Source: Gemmobacter aquaticus
GTDB lineage: Bacteria > Pseudomonadota > Alphaproteobacteria > Rhodobacterales > Rhodobacteraceae
Length of the DNA: 64,000 nt
Reading direction: 5' to 3'
NCBI RefSeq assembly: GCF_007859075.1
Contig: NZ_VOAK01000011.1
Span: 62,001 to 126,000 of the forward strand
Shown here one piece after another: positions 8,862 to 16,828 of the stretch. The translations under genes and the position numbers were made by a program. Under the pieces are notes generated by a model. That model saw nothing but the letters and a program-made list of their open reading frames with translations. It did no database searches and was not told the DNA's origin. Every line of letters starts with the position of its first letter. Position 1 is the stretch's first letter.

Positions 8862-9866
8862 ATGACAATGATCGGGGCAAAGAGGACAATGGCACATGTG
8901 GTGGCCGATATCGGCCTGCTGCTTTATCCCGGCTGCCAGTTGGCGGCGGTCTATGGGCTGACGGATCTGTTCCGCATTGCAGGCGAGTGGACCGGCGCGG
9001 ACGCCCGCGAGGTGCGCGTGTCGCACTGGCAGGCGGATGACGCAGGGGTGACCTGCATCTGGGACAGCCACCCAGGCACGCCCCACAAGCTGACCCATGT
9101 GATTGCGCCCCCCAGCATCATCATGCCCGATCGCATGGCCCCCGCACCCGCCGCCGCACATTGGTTGCGGGAAAGGCACGCGGGCGGGACAGTGCTGTGT
9201 TCGGTCTGTGCCGGTGCCTTTGTTCTGGCCGAGACGGGATTGGTGGACGGGCGCCGCGCGACCACGCACTGGGCCTTTGCCCGGCAGCTTGCCCAACGCT
9301 TTCCCAAGGTGCATCTGGCCGACGAGCAGATGGTTGTCGACGAGGGCGACATCATGACTGCGGGTGGCATCCTGGCATGGACCGATCTGGGACTTACTCT
9401 GGTGGGGCGCCTGCTCGGGCCTGCGACCATGCTTGCCACCGCCCGGTTCCTGCTGGTCGAGCCGCCACGCCAGAGCCAGCGACCCTTTTCCCAATTCATT
9501 CCACGCTTTGACCATGGCGATGATGCCGTTCGGGTCAGCCAACACCACATTCACGTCCATGCGCAAACCATGCAGGGCGTCGGCGAACTTGCGGGAATGG
9601 CCGGTATGACGCCGCGCACGTTCCTGCGCAGGTTCAGCGCCGCAACAGGGCACACGCCGGTTGAATATCTCCAGCAGGTCCGCATCGCAAAAGCGCGGGA
9701 GATGCTGGAGAGGACCCTGACGCCGGTTGACCGTATCGCCTGGGAGGTGGGTTACGCCGACCCTGCGGCATTCCGCAAGCTGTTCCAGAAACTTGCAGGC
9801 CTGCCCCCCGCTGCCTATCGCCAGCAGTTCGGCATCGCGAGCCAGATTCCCGATCCGGTGACATGA
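8862..9866 (+). CDS. GlxA-family AraC-type transcriptional regulator
   Basis: 334 residues. The N-terminal DJ-1/PfpI-like domain carries the nucleophile-elbow-like segment CSVCAGAFVLAETGLVDGRRATTHW, and the C-terminal AraC domain has two helix-turn-helices (LAGMAGMTPRTFLRRF and WEVGYADPAAFRKLFQKLAG). Proteins of this architecture usually sense small molecules. It is divergent from the chloroperoxidase-like hydrolase. The start may be 8862 or 8889; the latter has AGAGGA immediately upstream. Confidence 0.85.
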   Translation: MTMIGAKRTMAHVVADIGLLLYPGCQLAAVYGLTDLFRIAGEWTGADAREVRVSHWQADDAGVTCIWDSHPGTPHKLTHVIAPPSIIMPDRMAPAPAAAHWLRERHAGGTVLCSVCAGAFVLAETGLVDGRRATTHWAFARQLAQRFPKVHLADEQMVVDEGDIMTAGGILAWTDLGLTLVGRLLGPATMLATARFLLVEPPRQSQRPFSQFIPRFDHGDDAVRVSQHHIHVHAQTMQGVGELAGMAGMTPRTFLRRFSAATGHTPVEYLQQVRIAKAREMLERTLTPVDRIAWEVGYADPAAFRKLFQKLAGLPPAAYRQQFGIASQIPDPVT

Positions 9867-10002
9867 AAGGTCGACGCGTCTGGTCAGCAGGGCATGCGCG
9901 CATTCAGATCGGAAATGGTCCTGCGTTCCGATCGTCTGGATGAATGACGCTGTCTGGCTTTTATTCAGTACGGCATCCCGGATGCCGGGGCTGAAGCTAA
10001 GT

Positions 10003-10137
10003 CTAAAGCTTCTTTTTCTTCGGCAGGGCCGCCGTCGCAAGCGCCCCTTTTTCGAACATCGGGACCACAATGGGCACAGATTTGACCCGCTTGGGCTTCT
10101 TCACCTCGCGATTACCGCGCTTGTATCCTTTTGCCAT
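10003..10137 (-). CDS. Small basic protein (44 aa), function unknown
   Basis: Short lysine-rich protein beginning MAKGYKRGNREVKKPKR and ending in a KKKKL tail. The first 17 residues resemble a family of small hypothetical proteins common in Alphaproteobacteria that begin MAKGQ(x)RGNREAKKPK. I chose the ATG at 10137, since the longer in-frame reading frame upstream has no such character. Charge suggests nucleic-acid or ribosome association, but that is inference. Confidence 0.6.
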   Translation of the reverse strand: MAKGYKRGNREVKKPKRVKSVPIVVPMFEKGALATAALPKKKKL

Positions 10138-10631
10138 GACGAAATCCTTTGATGAACCATCTGCAACGCGCAGCGGTGAACATGCGATCCTCGCGAAATG
10201 CGAGAATTTGCTGAGTTGATTGACCAACATTCGGCTTCCTTGAAAGAGCCGATGGTTTCCGTGCGGATAGGAAACCGCTCTGGATAACTTCCGATCAGGG
10301 TCAACTCATTTGAGATCAATATGGGGATGGGTGCAGAAAATAACAATCTCCTAATCGCGAATGCATGGAAACTCGAAGTTTTGACAGCAAATACATAGAA
10401 TTGGGGGAGGCGCATTCTCAGAGAAATATCACATGGAGGTCGGTCGGATAATGGCGCTTGATTTTCTCAATGAAGCCCTGTATCGAGAGTAAACAGATTT
10501 CGCCTGGCAATCAGCCGGTCGAACGAGCAACTTCTCTTCGCTTGAGAGATCTCCGTAACGCCCTGTTTTTGTTTCGACCGGCTGTTGCTGGGTCGGGTAA
10601 TGCTGTTCCGGTTCTGCGGATATGGCCTAGA
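10138..10631. other. Gene-poor interval (494 bases) with AT-rich stretch
   Basis: No convincing protein family. Bases 10300-10500 look markedly AT-richer than the flanks. A 13-codon ORF (10451-10492, MALDFLNEALYRE) has a GGAGG ten bases upstream but cannot be supported further. The right part carries the strong inverted repeat annotated separately at 10512-10584. Confidence 0.5.
10512..10584. repeat. Long inverted repeat, possible structured RNA
   Basis: CAGCCGGTCGAA at 10512-10523 and its exact complement TTCGACCGGCTG at 10573-10584 enclose 49 bases. The enclosed bases hold a smaller potential hairpin (TTCTC...GAGAG around 10533-10548). The element lies 48 bases upstream of the small ORF at 10632. 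A 12/12 match over this distance suggests an RNA fold (leader or sRNA) or a protein-binding site. Confidence 0.45.
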
Positions 10632-10856
10632 ATGGACAAGCTTTTGGCAACGAAGAACAAGGCGAAAAAGACCTCCGGCTCACCAGTGCGTGAGACCCTG
10701 GCCGATCGAACAAACGCAAATGCGCGAGAAATCGTGGCTGCGGAAGCCAAGAAACGCCACGACCTGACAGTGCTACTTCGGGCAGCGCGTTTGGCCAAAG
10801 AAGCTGAGCCAACTTCGGAACCCATTGCGAAGTCAAGAAAAAATGGTGCCGACTGA
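10632..10856 (+). CDS. Small basic hypothetical protein (74 aa)
   Basis: Lysine/arginine/alanine-rich protein beginning MDKLLATKNKAKKTSG, with a probable long helix in ANAREIVAAEAKKRHDLTVLLRAARLAKEAE. I recognise no family. The ATG at 10632 is preferred because the extended frame upstream runs through the inverted repeat and has no ribosome-binding site. It is one of several small proteins in this locally AT-rich patch. Whether it is translated is uncertain. Confidence 0.45.
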   Translation: MDKLLATKNKAKKTSGSPVRETLADRTNANAREIVAAEAKKRHDLTVLLRAARLAKEAEPTSEPIAKSRKNGAD

Positions 10857-11135
10857 CTTTATGCTTTGAGTTGGCGCGCAAATAATATTTGTGTGTTCTT
10901 GCGATTCGTCCGACGGCGAGATGCGGATTAGCGGCCTCTGCTGTTATATGGCTTTCGGATTTGCCCTGAAAGAATGAGCTGGCAAATTTGTGCCCGGGAT
11001 ACGAATTGCGGGTAATGCGGCATGTCATTGCTATGCCGTGATACGACTCGACTGACGCGATGAGCTGCATTGACATTGAAACGTGAAGCGGTGGGCAGGC
11101 TCCGTCACTTTGCACTGAATGGTAAAGGACCTGAT

Positions 11136-11318
11136 ATGGGATACTCCACACCGAAAACCCCGTTTGATCTGACCAAATTCTTGGATCAGAAAGCCGCGCC
11201 AAGATCATACCGCAAGCCGGTTTGGGCGAGAAAATCCTTTGTCAAGCTAAGCGCCGAGAATGACACTTCGCACGGCGACGGCGCCGGAAACGGCTCTGAG
11301 GGAAAAATGGACAGCTGA
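11136..11318 (+). CDS. Small hypothetical protein (60 aa)
   Basis: Begins MGYSTPKTPFDLTKFLDQ and has a basic centre (SYRKPVWARKSF), ending in a Gly/Ser/Asp-rich tail. An AAGGA motif lies 9 bases upstream of the ATG. I recognise no family with certainty; the N-terminal FDLTKF segment faintly recalls phasin-like short proteins, but that is too weak to name it. It precedes the cold-shock gene on the same strand by about 200 bases. Confidence 0.4.
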   Translation: MGYSTPKTPFDLTKFLDQKAAPRSYRKPVWARKSFVKLSAENDTSHGDGAGNGSEGKMDS

Positions 11319-11523
11319 GGCTGGACTAAGTTTTGATTGTTATCAATGGGATGTGCTTGGATCCTGGATTTCGTCCATAGAATCCTCGCATTTCAGAGAG
11401 TTTTGACCTATATGGGTTAGGCATATCTTTTTTCGGACCTGTCCCTTTCGGCTCAGCATTCGATCTTCAGCTTTGCCGGGCTGCTACGTCCTGTGAGCAG
11501 CGCCCATGAAAAGGAATATCACG

Positions 11524-11730
11524 ATGGCCAATGGCACCGTGAAATGGTTCAACTCAACCAAGGGCTTCGGCTTTATTGCGCCAGCAGGCGGTGACAAGGA
11601 CGTGTTCGTCCACATCACCGCTCTGGAGCGCGCAGGCCTGCGTGGCCTCGACGACGGTCAAGCCGTGTCCTTCGACATCGAGCGCGACCGCAATGGACGC
11701 GAATCGGCGACGAACCTTGTGCTCGCCTGA
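11524..11730 (+). CDS. cspA: Cold-shock protein (CspA family)
   Basis: 68-residue single cold-shock domain, an RNA/ssDNA chaperone. Both RNP motifs are visible: KGFGFIAP and DVFVHI. The start MANGTVKWF fits the family exactly; a second ATG in frame at 11506 is part of the leader. About 200 bases of leader precede the gene, as is typical for temperature-responsive csp mRNAs. It is followed by a strong intrinsic terminator, so it is monocistronic. Confidence 0.95.
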   Translation: MANGTVKWFNSTKGFGFIAPAGGDKDVFVHITALERAGLRGLDDGQAVSFDIERDRNGRESATNLVLA

Positions 11731-11756
11731 GCATCTGGCTCGCTGACACCGCAGGC

Positions 11757-11791
11757 GGGGCCGGTCGCAATCCGGCCCCGTCTGTTTTTTT
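11757..11791 (+). terminator. Rho-independent terminator of cspA
   Basis: Stem GGGGCCGG, loop TCGCAAT, stem CCGGCCCC, followed by GTCTG and a run of seven T. A textbook intrinsic terminator on the + strand, 26 bases after the cspA stop. Confidence 0.9.
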
Positions 11792-11812
11792 CGAACCACA
11801 TCAGGATTGCTG

Positions 11813-12118
11813 ATGGGTTCGCATTTTCAGGAAAGAATTGACTTGATCGAGATCCACTGGGGGCAACCCCTGTCCTTTGTCATGTCGCCCGAGGGCGACG
11901 TGCAGAAATTCAGCACCATCGAGCAGGCGAGACACTGGCTGCGGCGAAAGTGGCCCGTCTCGGACGACGCCCATGAAAAGGCGCTGCATCATCTTGAGGC
12001 CGCAATGGACTGCATCGGCTCCGTCGGAACGGCGCGCCGGGCGTTTATCGCAGCCGCGCGCAGCGCGGGCTTTGTCCCCGAAGATCTGATGACACAATCC
12101 CACCGGCAGGCCGCCTGA
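11813..12118 (+). CDS. DUF982 family protein
   Basis: 101-residue protein matching the DUF982 pattern: an N-terminal strand ending in the proline-rich GQPLSFVMSPEGDVQKFSTIEQARHWL, a K(W)P segment, and a C-terminal helix ARRAFIAAARSAGFV. Members are small alphaproteobacterial proteins of unknown function. The start ATG at 11813 has AGGA 7 bases upstream; an upstream TTG at 11807 is less likely. The gene lies after the cspA terminator, so it needs its own promoter or read-through. Confidence 0.75.
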   Translation: MGSHFQERIDLIEIHWGQPLSFVMSPEGDVQKFSTIEQARHWLRRKWPVSDDAHEKALHHLEAAMDCIGSVGTARRAFIAAARSAGFVPEDLMTQSHRQAA

Positions 12119-12182
12119 CGCGTGGAGTGGCCGACACGCATCTTGTCGCCGGCCGTTTGATCTGTCGACTGTCAGCGGGTGA

Positions 12183-12848
12183 TTACCAGGGCACCTGCGC
12201 GCCGGAGTAGTCAAAGAACCCGCCATTGTCGCCCGGAGCTAGGCCCCAGATGACGTCGATCACTTGCCGTGCTGCGGCTTGGGGGGCAGTTTTTCGATGG
12301 CCGGGATAGGCGCTGGTGAACTGCGTGTCGACGGTCCCCGGATGCATCGCGACCACCACCGCTTCGGGGCGTTTCCGGGCGATCTCGATTGAAGCGGTAC
12401 GCACAATCTGGTTCGCCGCAGCCTTTGACGCACGGTAGCTGTACCAGCCGCCCAGATGGTTGTCGCCGATTGATCCGACCCTTGCGGTCAATACCGCGGT
12501 CACTGACCGGCCCTCGCGCGGCAGCAGCCGCGGCAGGTGCCGCAGGATCAACGCCGGTCCCAGAGTATTCGCTGCCAGCGTCGCCAGCATCGAGGGCCCG
12601 TCGATCTCGATCAGCGACTTTTCAGGGTGCTGGCCCTCGGCGGCCAGTATCCCGGTGGCGACAATCACCGTTGTAAACGGCGGATCAAGCGCGCCAAGAA
12701 CGAGGTCGACCGAGTTTTGATCTGTGATGTCGATACCCTGATCGCGGCGTGAGACGCGGGTGACCAGCTGTCCGCGCGCCGCAAGCTCTGTCGCCAGTGC
12801 CCCACCGATCCCGCCCGAGGCGCCAATCACCAATGCCCGCCCCGTCAT
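12183..12848 (-). CDS. Short-chain dehydrogenase/reductase (C-factor-like)
   Basis: 221-residue NAD(P)-binding SDR. Seen directly: the cofactor motif VIGASGGIGGAL at the N-terminus, NTLGPALILRHLPRLLP, and the catalytic YSYRASKAAANQIVRT tetrad region. It is shorter than typical SDRs and resembles the CsgA/C-factor subgroup. The start overlaps the stop of the DUF2256 gene (ATGA), so it is the third gene of gpx-DUF2256-SDR. The substrate is unknown. Operon context suggests handling of products of oxidative damage. Confidence 0.82.
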   Translation of the reverse strand: MTGRALVIGASGGIGGALATELAARGQLVTRVSRRDQGIDITDQNSVDLVLGALDPPFTTVIVATGILAAEGQHPEKSLIEIDGPSMLATLAANTLGPALILRHLPRLLPREGRSVTAVLTARVGSIGDNHLGGWYSYRASKAAANQIVRTASIEIARKRPEAVVVAMHPGTVDTQFTSAYPGHRKTAPQAAARQVIDVIWGLAPGDNGGFFDYSGAQVPW

Positions 12849-13009
12849 CGCGTCACGTCGTCAGACTTTGTGGTTCTGCCACGCCGGCACCTGTCCGAGC
12901 AGTAGCGGACCTCGTCCCAGACTGCGGCCCATTTGCGGCGCCAGGAAAAAGGGCGCTTGCAGGTCGCGCAGATGCGCGTCGGCAAATCGGCTTTTCGGCG
13001 CATTTTCAT
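12845..13009 (-). CDS. DUF2256 zinc-ribbon-like small protein (54 aa)
   Basis: A short gene that is easily missed. It starts MKMRRKADLPTRICATCKRP, continues FSWRRKWAAVWDEVRYCSDRC and ends in a basic tail. Two CxxC-type pairs (CATC and CSDRC) would bind one zinc, matching the DUF2256 pattern K-D-L-P-x-K-x-C-x-x-C-x-R-P-F-x-W-R-K-K-W. The family is often encoded next to cryptochrome/photolyase genes in stress operons. Its stop overlaps the SDR start (ATGA), and it lies 78 bases after gpx. Confidence 0.85.
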   Translation of the reverse strand: MKMRRKADLPTRICATCKRPFSWRRKWAAVWDEVRYCSDRCRRGRTTKSDDVTR

Positions 13010-13087
13010 CGTCGTTCACGCGCAATGCAAAGGTGGCCAGTCATAATGCGGTGAGGGGGAGGGGGCATGCGGTTACACCGCAGCCCA

Positions 13088-13648
13088 TCAGGCGCCAGCC
13101 GCCAGTGCCGCCTCGATCTCGCGGCGTGCGCGGGCAGAGGTGGGGCGCGTCGCGCTCGACATCCAGGTGATGACATTTCCGTCACGGCCGATCAGATACT
13201 TGTTGAAATTCCAGGTCACCCCGCGACCGGATTGCAAGGCCGCCCATTTGAAAAAGGGATGGGCTTGATCGCCGGTGACATGGACCGGCTCGGTCATCGG
13301 GAACTCGACCCCGTAGGTCAGCTCGCAGAAGGACTTGATCTCTTTGGCATCTTCGGACTCTTGCCGGAAGTCGTTCGAGGGCGCCCCGATGACCACGAGT
13401 CCGGCCTGTTCGTAAGCGCGCCAGACATCAACAAGATCAGCATATTGTCCGGTGAACCCGCAAAACGACGCGGTATTGGCAACGAGAAGAACCTTGCCCT
13501 TCCATTGGGACAGAGGCATCGGCTCTCCCTCAAGGGACATGAAGTCAAAGTCAAAAGCCCGGACGTCGGCGGCACGTGCCGTTGTGACACTGCAGGCCAG
13601 TGCAGATGCGATCCAGGCAGAAGCCGTCCGTCGATTTACGATAACCAT
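13088..13648 (-). CDS. Glutathione peroxidase-like thiol peroxidase (secreted)
   Basis: 186 residues: an N-terminal signal peptide (about 1-27, ending TTARAA) followed by a GPx fold. The peroxidatic cysteine replaces selenocysteine in LVANTASFCGFTGQY; the glutamine of GQY and the tryptophan of TWNFNKYLIGRDG complete the catalytic triad. The start ATG at 13648 has GGGAGG seven bases upstream; the longer frame (to 13693) lacks a site. It would reduce hydroperoxides in the periplasm. First gene of gpx-DUF2256-SDR. In Rhodobacter, homologous genes are part of the singlet-oxygen/RpoH-type response. Confidence 0.85.
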   Translation of the reverse strand: MVIVNRRTASAWIASALACSVTTARAADVRAFDFDFMSLEGEPMPLSQWKGKVLLVANTASFCGFTGQYADLVDVWRAYEQAGLVVIGAPSNDFRQESEDAKEIKSFCELTYGVEFPMTEPVHVTGDQAHPFFKWAALQSGRGVTWNFNKYLIGRDGNVITWMSSATRPTSARARREIEAALAAGA

Positions 13649-13670
13649 GTCGACCTCCCGGTGTTTCAAC

Positions 13671-13682
13671 TGCGTATACGCA
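13671..13682. promoter_or_regulatory. Palindrome in the gpx promoter region
   Basis: Perfect 12-base palindrome TGCGTATACGCA, 23 bases upstream of the gpx start. Further upstream on the minus strand is TTGATCCAAAG, resembling the TGATC -35 element of alphaproteobacterial RpoE-type promoters, but the spacing to TATAC is 19 bases and I cannot confirm it. Confidence 0.35.
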
Positions 13683-13759
13683 GGTCGCAACACTTTGGAT
13701 CAATGGTGACAGAACAGTGCGCGCATCCCGATGGAAAAGCGCCGATCACTGCATCGCGT

Positions 13760-13783
13760 GGCTGGACCCTTTCAGGTCCAGCC
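13760..13783. terminator. Hairpin downstream of glcB
   Basis: GGCTGGACC - CTTTCA - GGTCCAGCC, a perfect 9-bp stem just past the malate synthase stop. The T-rich side (TTTCGCGTTT) follows it on the + strand, so on the glcB strand it is a stem without a T tract; it may work as a 3'-end stabiliser. Confidence 0.5.
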
Positions 13784-13792
13784 TTTCGCGTT

Positions 13793-15946
13793 TCAGGATT
13801 GGCTGGCTTTCGCCACGCGCCGCCAGGCATGCAGCAGCGGCTCGGTATAGCCCGAAGGCTGTGCGGCGCCTTTCAGGATCAGGTCGCGGGCGGCCATGAA
13901 CGCCGGGCCGTCGTAATGCGGCGCCATCGGGCGATAGGCGGGATCGCCCGCGTTCTGCCGATCCACGGCCAGTGCCATACGGCGCAGGCTCTCTTCGATC
14001 TGCGCCTCGTCAATCAGGCCATGCACCAGCCAGTTGGCCAGGAACTGCGCCGAGATGCGCAGCGTTGCACGATCTTCCATCAGTGGCACATCGTCAATGT
14101 CCGGCACTTTGGAACAGCCGACGCCCTGATCGACCCACCGCACGACATAGCCCAGGATCGACTGGCAGTTCAGATCCACTTCACGCGCGATCAGCGCTTC
14201 AGACAGGTTGCGGCGCGCCATCAGCGGTGGTGTCATCAGCGCGTCAAAGCTGGCGCGTTCCCGCGTGGCGAGGCTGTCCTGTAGAGCGGCAACATTCAGC
14301 TGATGATAGTGCGTCGCATGCAAGGTGGCTGCTGTTGGCGAAGGCACCCAGGCCGTGCTCGCCCCTGCCTTCGGGTGGCCGATCTTTGCGGCCAGCATCT
14401 CGGCCATGGCATCGGGCTTGGCCCACATCCCCTTGCCGATCTGGCCCTTGCGGTGCAGCCCGGTGGCGAGACCTGCATCGACATTGCCGGCCTCGTAGGC
14501 GCTGAGCCAGACCGCGTCCTTGATCTCGGCCTTGGGCAGCACAGGGCCCGCCTGCATCACGGTATGGATCTCGTCTCCGGTGCGGTCGAGGAAGCCGGTA
14601 TTGATGAAGGCGATCCGGTCTTTCAATGCGCGGATGCAGGCCCGCAGATTGGCCGAGGTCCGGCGCTCTTCATCCATCAGCCCCAGTTTGACGGTGCCAT
14701 ACGGCAGGCCAAGCAGGGCTTCGATGCGGGCATAGGTCCGGTCGGCGAAGGCTGCTTCGTCGGGGCCGTGCATCTTGGGCTTCACCACGTAGATAGAGCC
14801 GCTGCGCGAATTGCGGGGGCCGCTCGTTTTCTGCAGGTCATGCAGGGCGGCCGTCACCGTCACCATCGCATCCAGCAGGCCTTCGGGCACGTCCTGTCCA
14901 TTCAGTCGGACCGCATCGGTGGTCATCAGGTGGCCGACATTGCGCACCAGAAGCACAGCGCGTCCCGGCAGAACGACAGTGCTGCCATCGGGGGCGGTGA
15001 AACTGCGGTCGGGGTTCAGACGGCGGGTCTGCGCCTTACCGCCCTTGGCGAATGTCTCGGTCAGATCGCCCTTCATCAGGCCCAGCCAGTTGGCATAGGC
15101 CAAGACCTTGTCTTCGGCATCGACAGCGGCAACCGAGTCCTCGCAGTCCTGAATCGCGGTCAGCGCTGATTCCAGCACCACATCGCGCAAACCTGATGTG
15201 CTTGCGGCGCCCACAGGATGCGAGCGGTCAAAGACCAGTTCGATGTGCAGGCCATTGTTGCGTAAAAGGATCGACCCGCGATCACCATTGCCGGAAGTGC
15301 CGACAAAGGTTGACGGATCGGCCAGCGCTATCGGCTGCCCGTCGATGGTAGCCACAAATGCACCGGTATCGGTGCTATAGGCGGTCACATCGGCATGGCT
15401 GCCAGTTGCCAGCGGCACGGCCTGATCCAGGAAGTTTGCAGCCCATGCCACAGCCTGTGCACCACGTGCCGCGTCATAGCCCTTGGCCTGTGGCGCGCCC
15501 GGCAGCGCGTCGGTTCCATAGAGCGCGTCATAAAGGCTGCCCCAACGCGCATTTGCTGCGTTCAGTGCAAAGCGGGCGTTCATCACCGGCACCACCAGTT
15601 GCGGCCCCGCGAGGGTAGAGATCTCGGGGTCGGATGGGGTGGTCGCAACTGTAAAAGCAGGCCCTTCGGGCTGGATATAGCCGATCTCGCGCAGAAATGC
15701 CTGCCAGGCATCGTTGTCCCAATCGCTGCCACGACGCGCCGCCAGCCAGGCATCGATCTGCGCCTGCATCTCGTCGCGGACGGCAAGCAGGCGGCGGTTT
15801 TCCGGCATCAACTCGGTTAGCAGCCCGTGAAAACCGGACCAGAACTGTTCGAGACCAAGGGGCAGGCCGGGCAGCAGGCGGGTTTCGACAAAATCTGCCA
15901 GAACAGGTGCGATCTGCAGGCCAGCAATGTCGGTATGGGTGGTCAT
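13793..15946 (-). CDS. glcB: Malate synthase G
   Basis: 717 residues, the usual length of the large monomeric isoform G. It condenses glyoxylate with acetyl-CoA to malate in the cytoplasm. Characteristic segments seen are the N-terminal FWSGFHGLLTELMPENRRLL, YVVKPKMHGPDEAAF, FINTGFLDRTGDEIHT, ARRNLSEALIAREVDLNCQSILGYVVRWVDQGVGCSKVPDI and RISAQFLANWLVHGL. The gene stands alone and is divergent from an IclR-type regulator, which is the likely controller. With an uptake source of glycolate or glyoxylate it would feed the TCA cycle. Confidence 0.95.
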   Translation of the reverse strand: MTTHTDIAGLQIAPVLADFVETRLLPGLPLGLEQFWSGFHGLLTELMPENRRLLAVRDEMQAQIDAWLAARRGSDWDNDAWQAFLREIGYIQPEGPAFTVATTPSDPEISTLAGPQLVVPVMNARFALNAANARWGSLYDALYGTDALPGAPQAKGYDAARGAQAVAWAANFLDQAVPLATGSHADVTAYSTDTGAFVATIDGQPIALADPSTFVGTSGNGDRGSILLRNNGLHIELVFDRSHPVGAASTSGLRDVVLESALTAIQDCEDSVAAVDAEDKVLAYANWLGLMKGDLTETFAKGGKAQTRRLNPDRSFTAPDGSTVVLPGRAVLLVRNVGHLMTTDAVRLNGQDVPEGLLDAMVTVTAALHDLQKTSGPRNSRSGSIYVVKPKMHGPDEAAFADRTYARIEALLGLPYGTVKLGLMDEERRTSANLRACIRALKDRIAFINTGFLDRTGDEIHTVMQAGPVLPKAEIKDAVWLSAYEAGNVDAGLATGLHRKGQIGKGMWAKPDAMAEMLAAKIGHPKAGASTAWVPSPTAATLHATHYHQLNVAALQDSLATRERASFDALMTPPLMARRNLSEALIAREVDLNCQSILGYVVRWVDQGVGCSKVPDIDDVPLMEDRATLRISAQFLANWLVHGLIDEAQIEESLRRMALAVDRQNAGDPAYRPMAPHYDGPAFMAARDLILKGAAQPSGYTEPLLHAWRRVAKASQS

Positions 15947-16001
15947 GGCAATCTCCTTTGTGTGCCACGGTATGCAGATGAACCGCAGAGCTCCAGTTTC
16001 G

Positions 16002-16026
16002 GGTGGATGTTTTCCACCATGTGGAA
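16002..16026. promoter_or_regulatory. IclR-type operator between glcB and iclR-like gene
   Basis: Perfect inverted repeat TTCCAC-CAT-GTGGAA at 16012-16026, overlapping a second one, GGTGGA-N5-TCCACC, at 16002-16018. The arms resemble the TGGAAA/TTTCCA half-sites bound by IclR-family repressors. It lies 14 bases before the regulator start and about 65 bases upstream of glcB, so it can control both. Confidence 0.6.
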
Positions 16027-16039
16027 TTAAATCCAGCTT

Positions 16040-16828
16040 ATGGAGAGAACCGGAACAGTTCAGTCAGTGGATCGCGCGTTGATGCTGCTTGAGGCGCTCG
16101 CAACGCGGCTTGAGGGAACGCGCTTGTCGGATTTGGCGCGCGAAGCGGGTCTTGCACCATCAACCACGCACCGTTTGCTGACGACGCTGGAGCGGAACGG
16201 CTTTGCCCAGTTCGACCCAATGCGGTCGAAATGGCACGTGGGTCGCAAGGCATTTGCCGTAGGGGTAGCCTTCACCAACCTGCAGAGCTTCATTGCCGCC
16301 GCGCTGCCCCTTATGCGCCGCCTGCGGGACGCGACGAAGGAAACCGCAAATCTTGGGATTCTCGAGGATGGCGAGGTGATCACCGTGGCGCAGGTCGGCA
16401 GCCGCGAGATTATCCGTGCCATCTCCGCTCCGGGGGGCAGGGCGCCGGTGATGAATTCTGGCATGGGCAAGGCGATCGTCGCCACATGGCCCGACGATGC
16501 AATCGAGGCGCTCGTGGCGCGCCATGGTCTTCGTCGCCTGACGCGGCGCAGCCTGCGCAGCATGGCGGCGGTCCGTGAGGATATCGAAGCCATCCGCCAG
16601 CGCGGCTATGCCTATGACGATGAAGAGTTCACGTCGGGCATGCGCTGCGTCGCATCCGTCGTCTGGTCTGCGACGGGTGAGCCATTGGGTGGGCTGTCGG
16701 TCTCTGCATTGGCAGAACGGCTGACGGTTTCAGACATGCCCGCAATGGGAGAACGGGTACGCGACCTTGCGCTGGAGTTGACCCATGTGATGGGCGGTCG
16801 GGTACCTCCCGCGACCGGCGCGCGGTGA
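16040..16828 (+). CDS. IclR-family transcriptional regulator
   Basis: 262 residues. The N-terminal winged helix-turn-helix is seen as RLSDLAREAGLAPSTTHRLLTTLERNGFAQ, and the C-terminal ligand domain includes GKAIVATW and the conserved DDEEFTSGMRCVASVV. IclR relatives sense small organic acids such as glyoxylate or pyruvate. It is divergent from malate synthase G with an operator between them, so control of glcB is the natural proposal. Family assignment is firm; target is inference. Confidence 0.9.
   Translation: MERTGTVQSVDRALMLLEALATRLEGTRLSDLAREAGLAPSTTHRLLTTLERNGFAQFDPMRSKWHVGRKAFAVGVAFTNLQSFIAAALPLMRRLRDATKETANLGILEDGEVITVAQVGSREIIRAISAPGGRAPVMNSGMGKAIVATWPDDAIEALVARHGLRRLTRRSLRSMAAVREDIEAIRQRGYAYDDEEFTSGMRCVASVVWSATGEPLGGLSVSALAERLTVSDMPAMGERVRDLALELTHVMGGRVPPATGAR

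Noticed and set aside
10451-10492. 13-codon ORF MALDFLNEALYRE with GGAGG upstream
   Set aside because: Too short to support without conservation or expression data; mentioned only as part of the interval.
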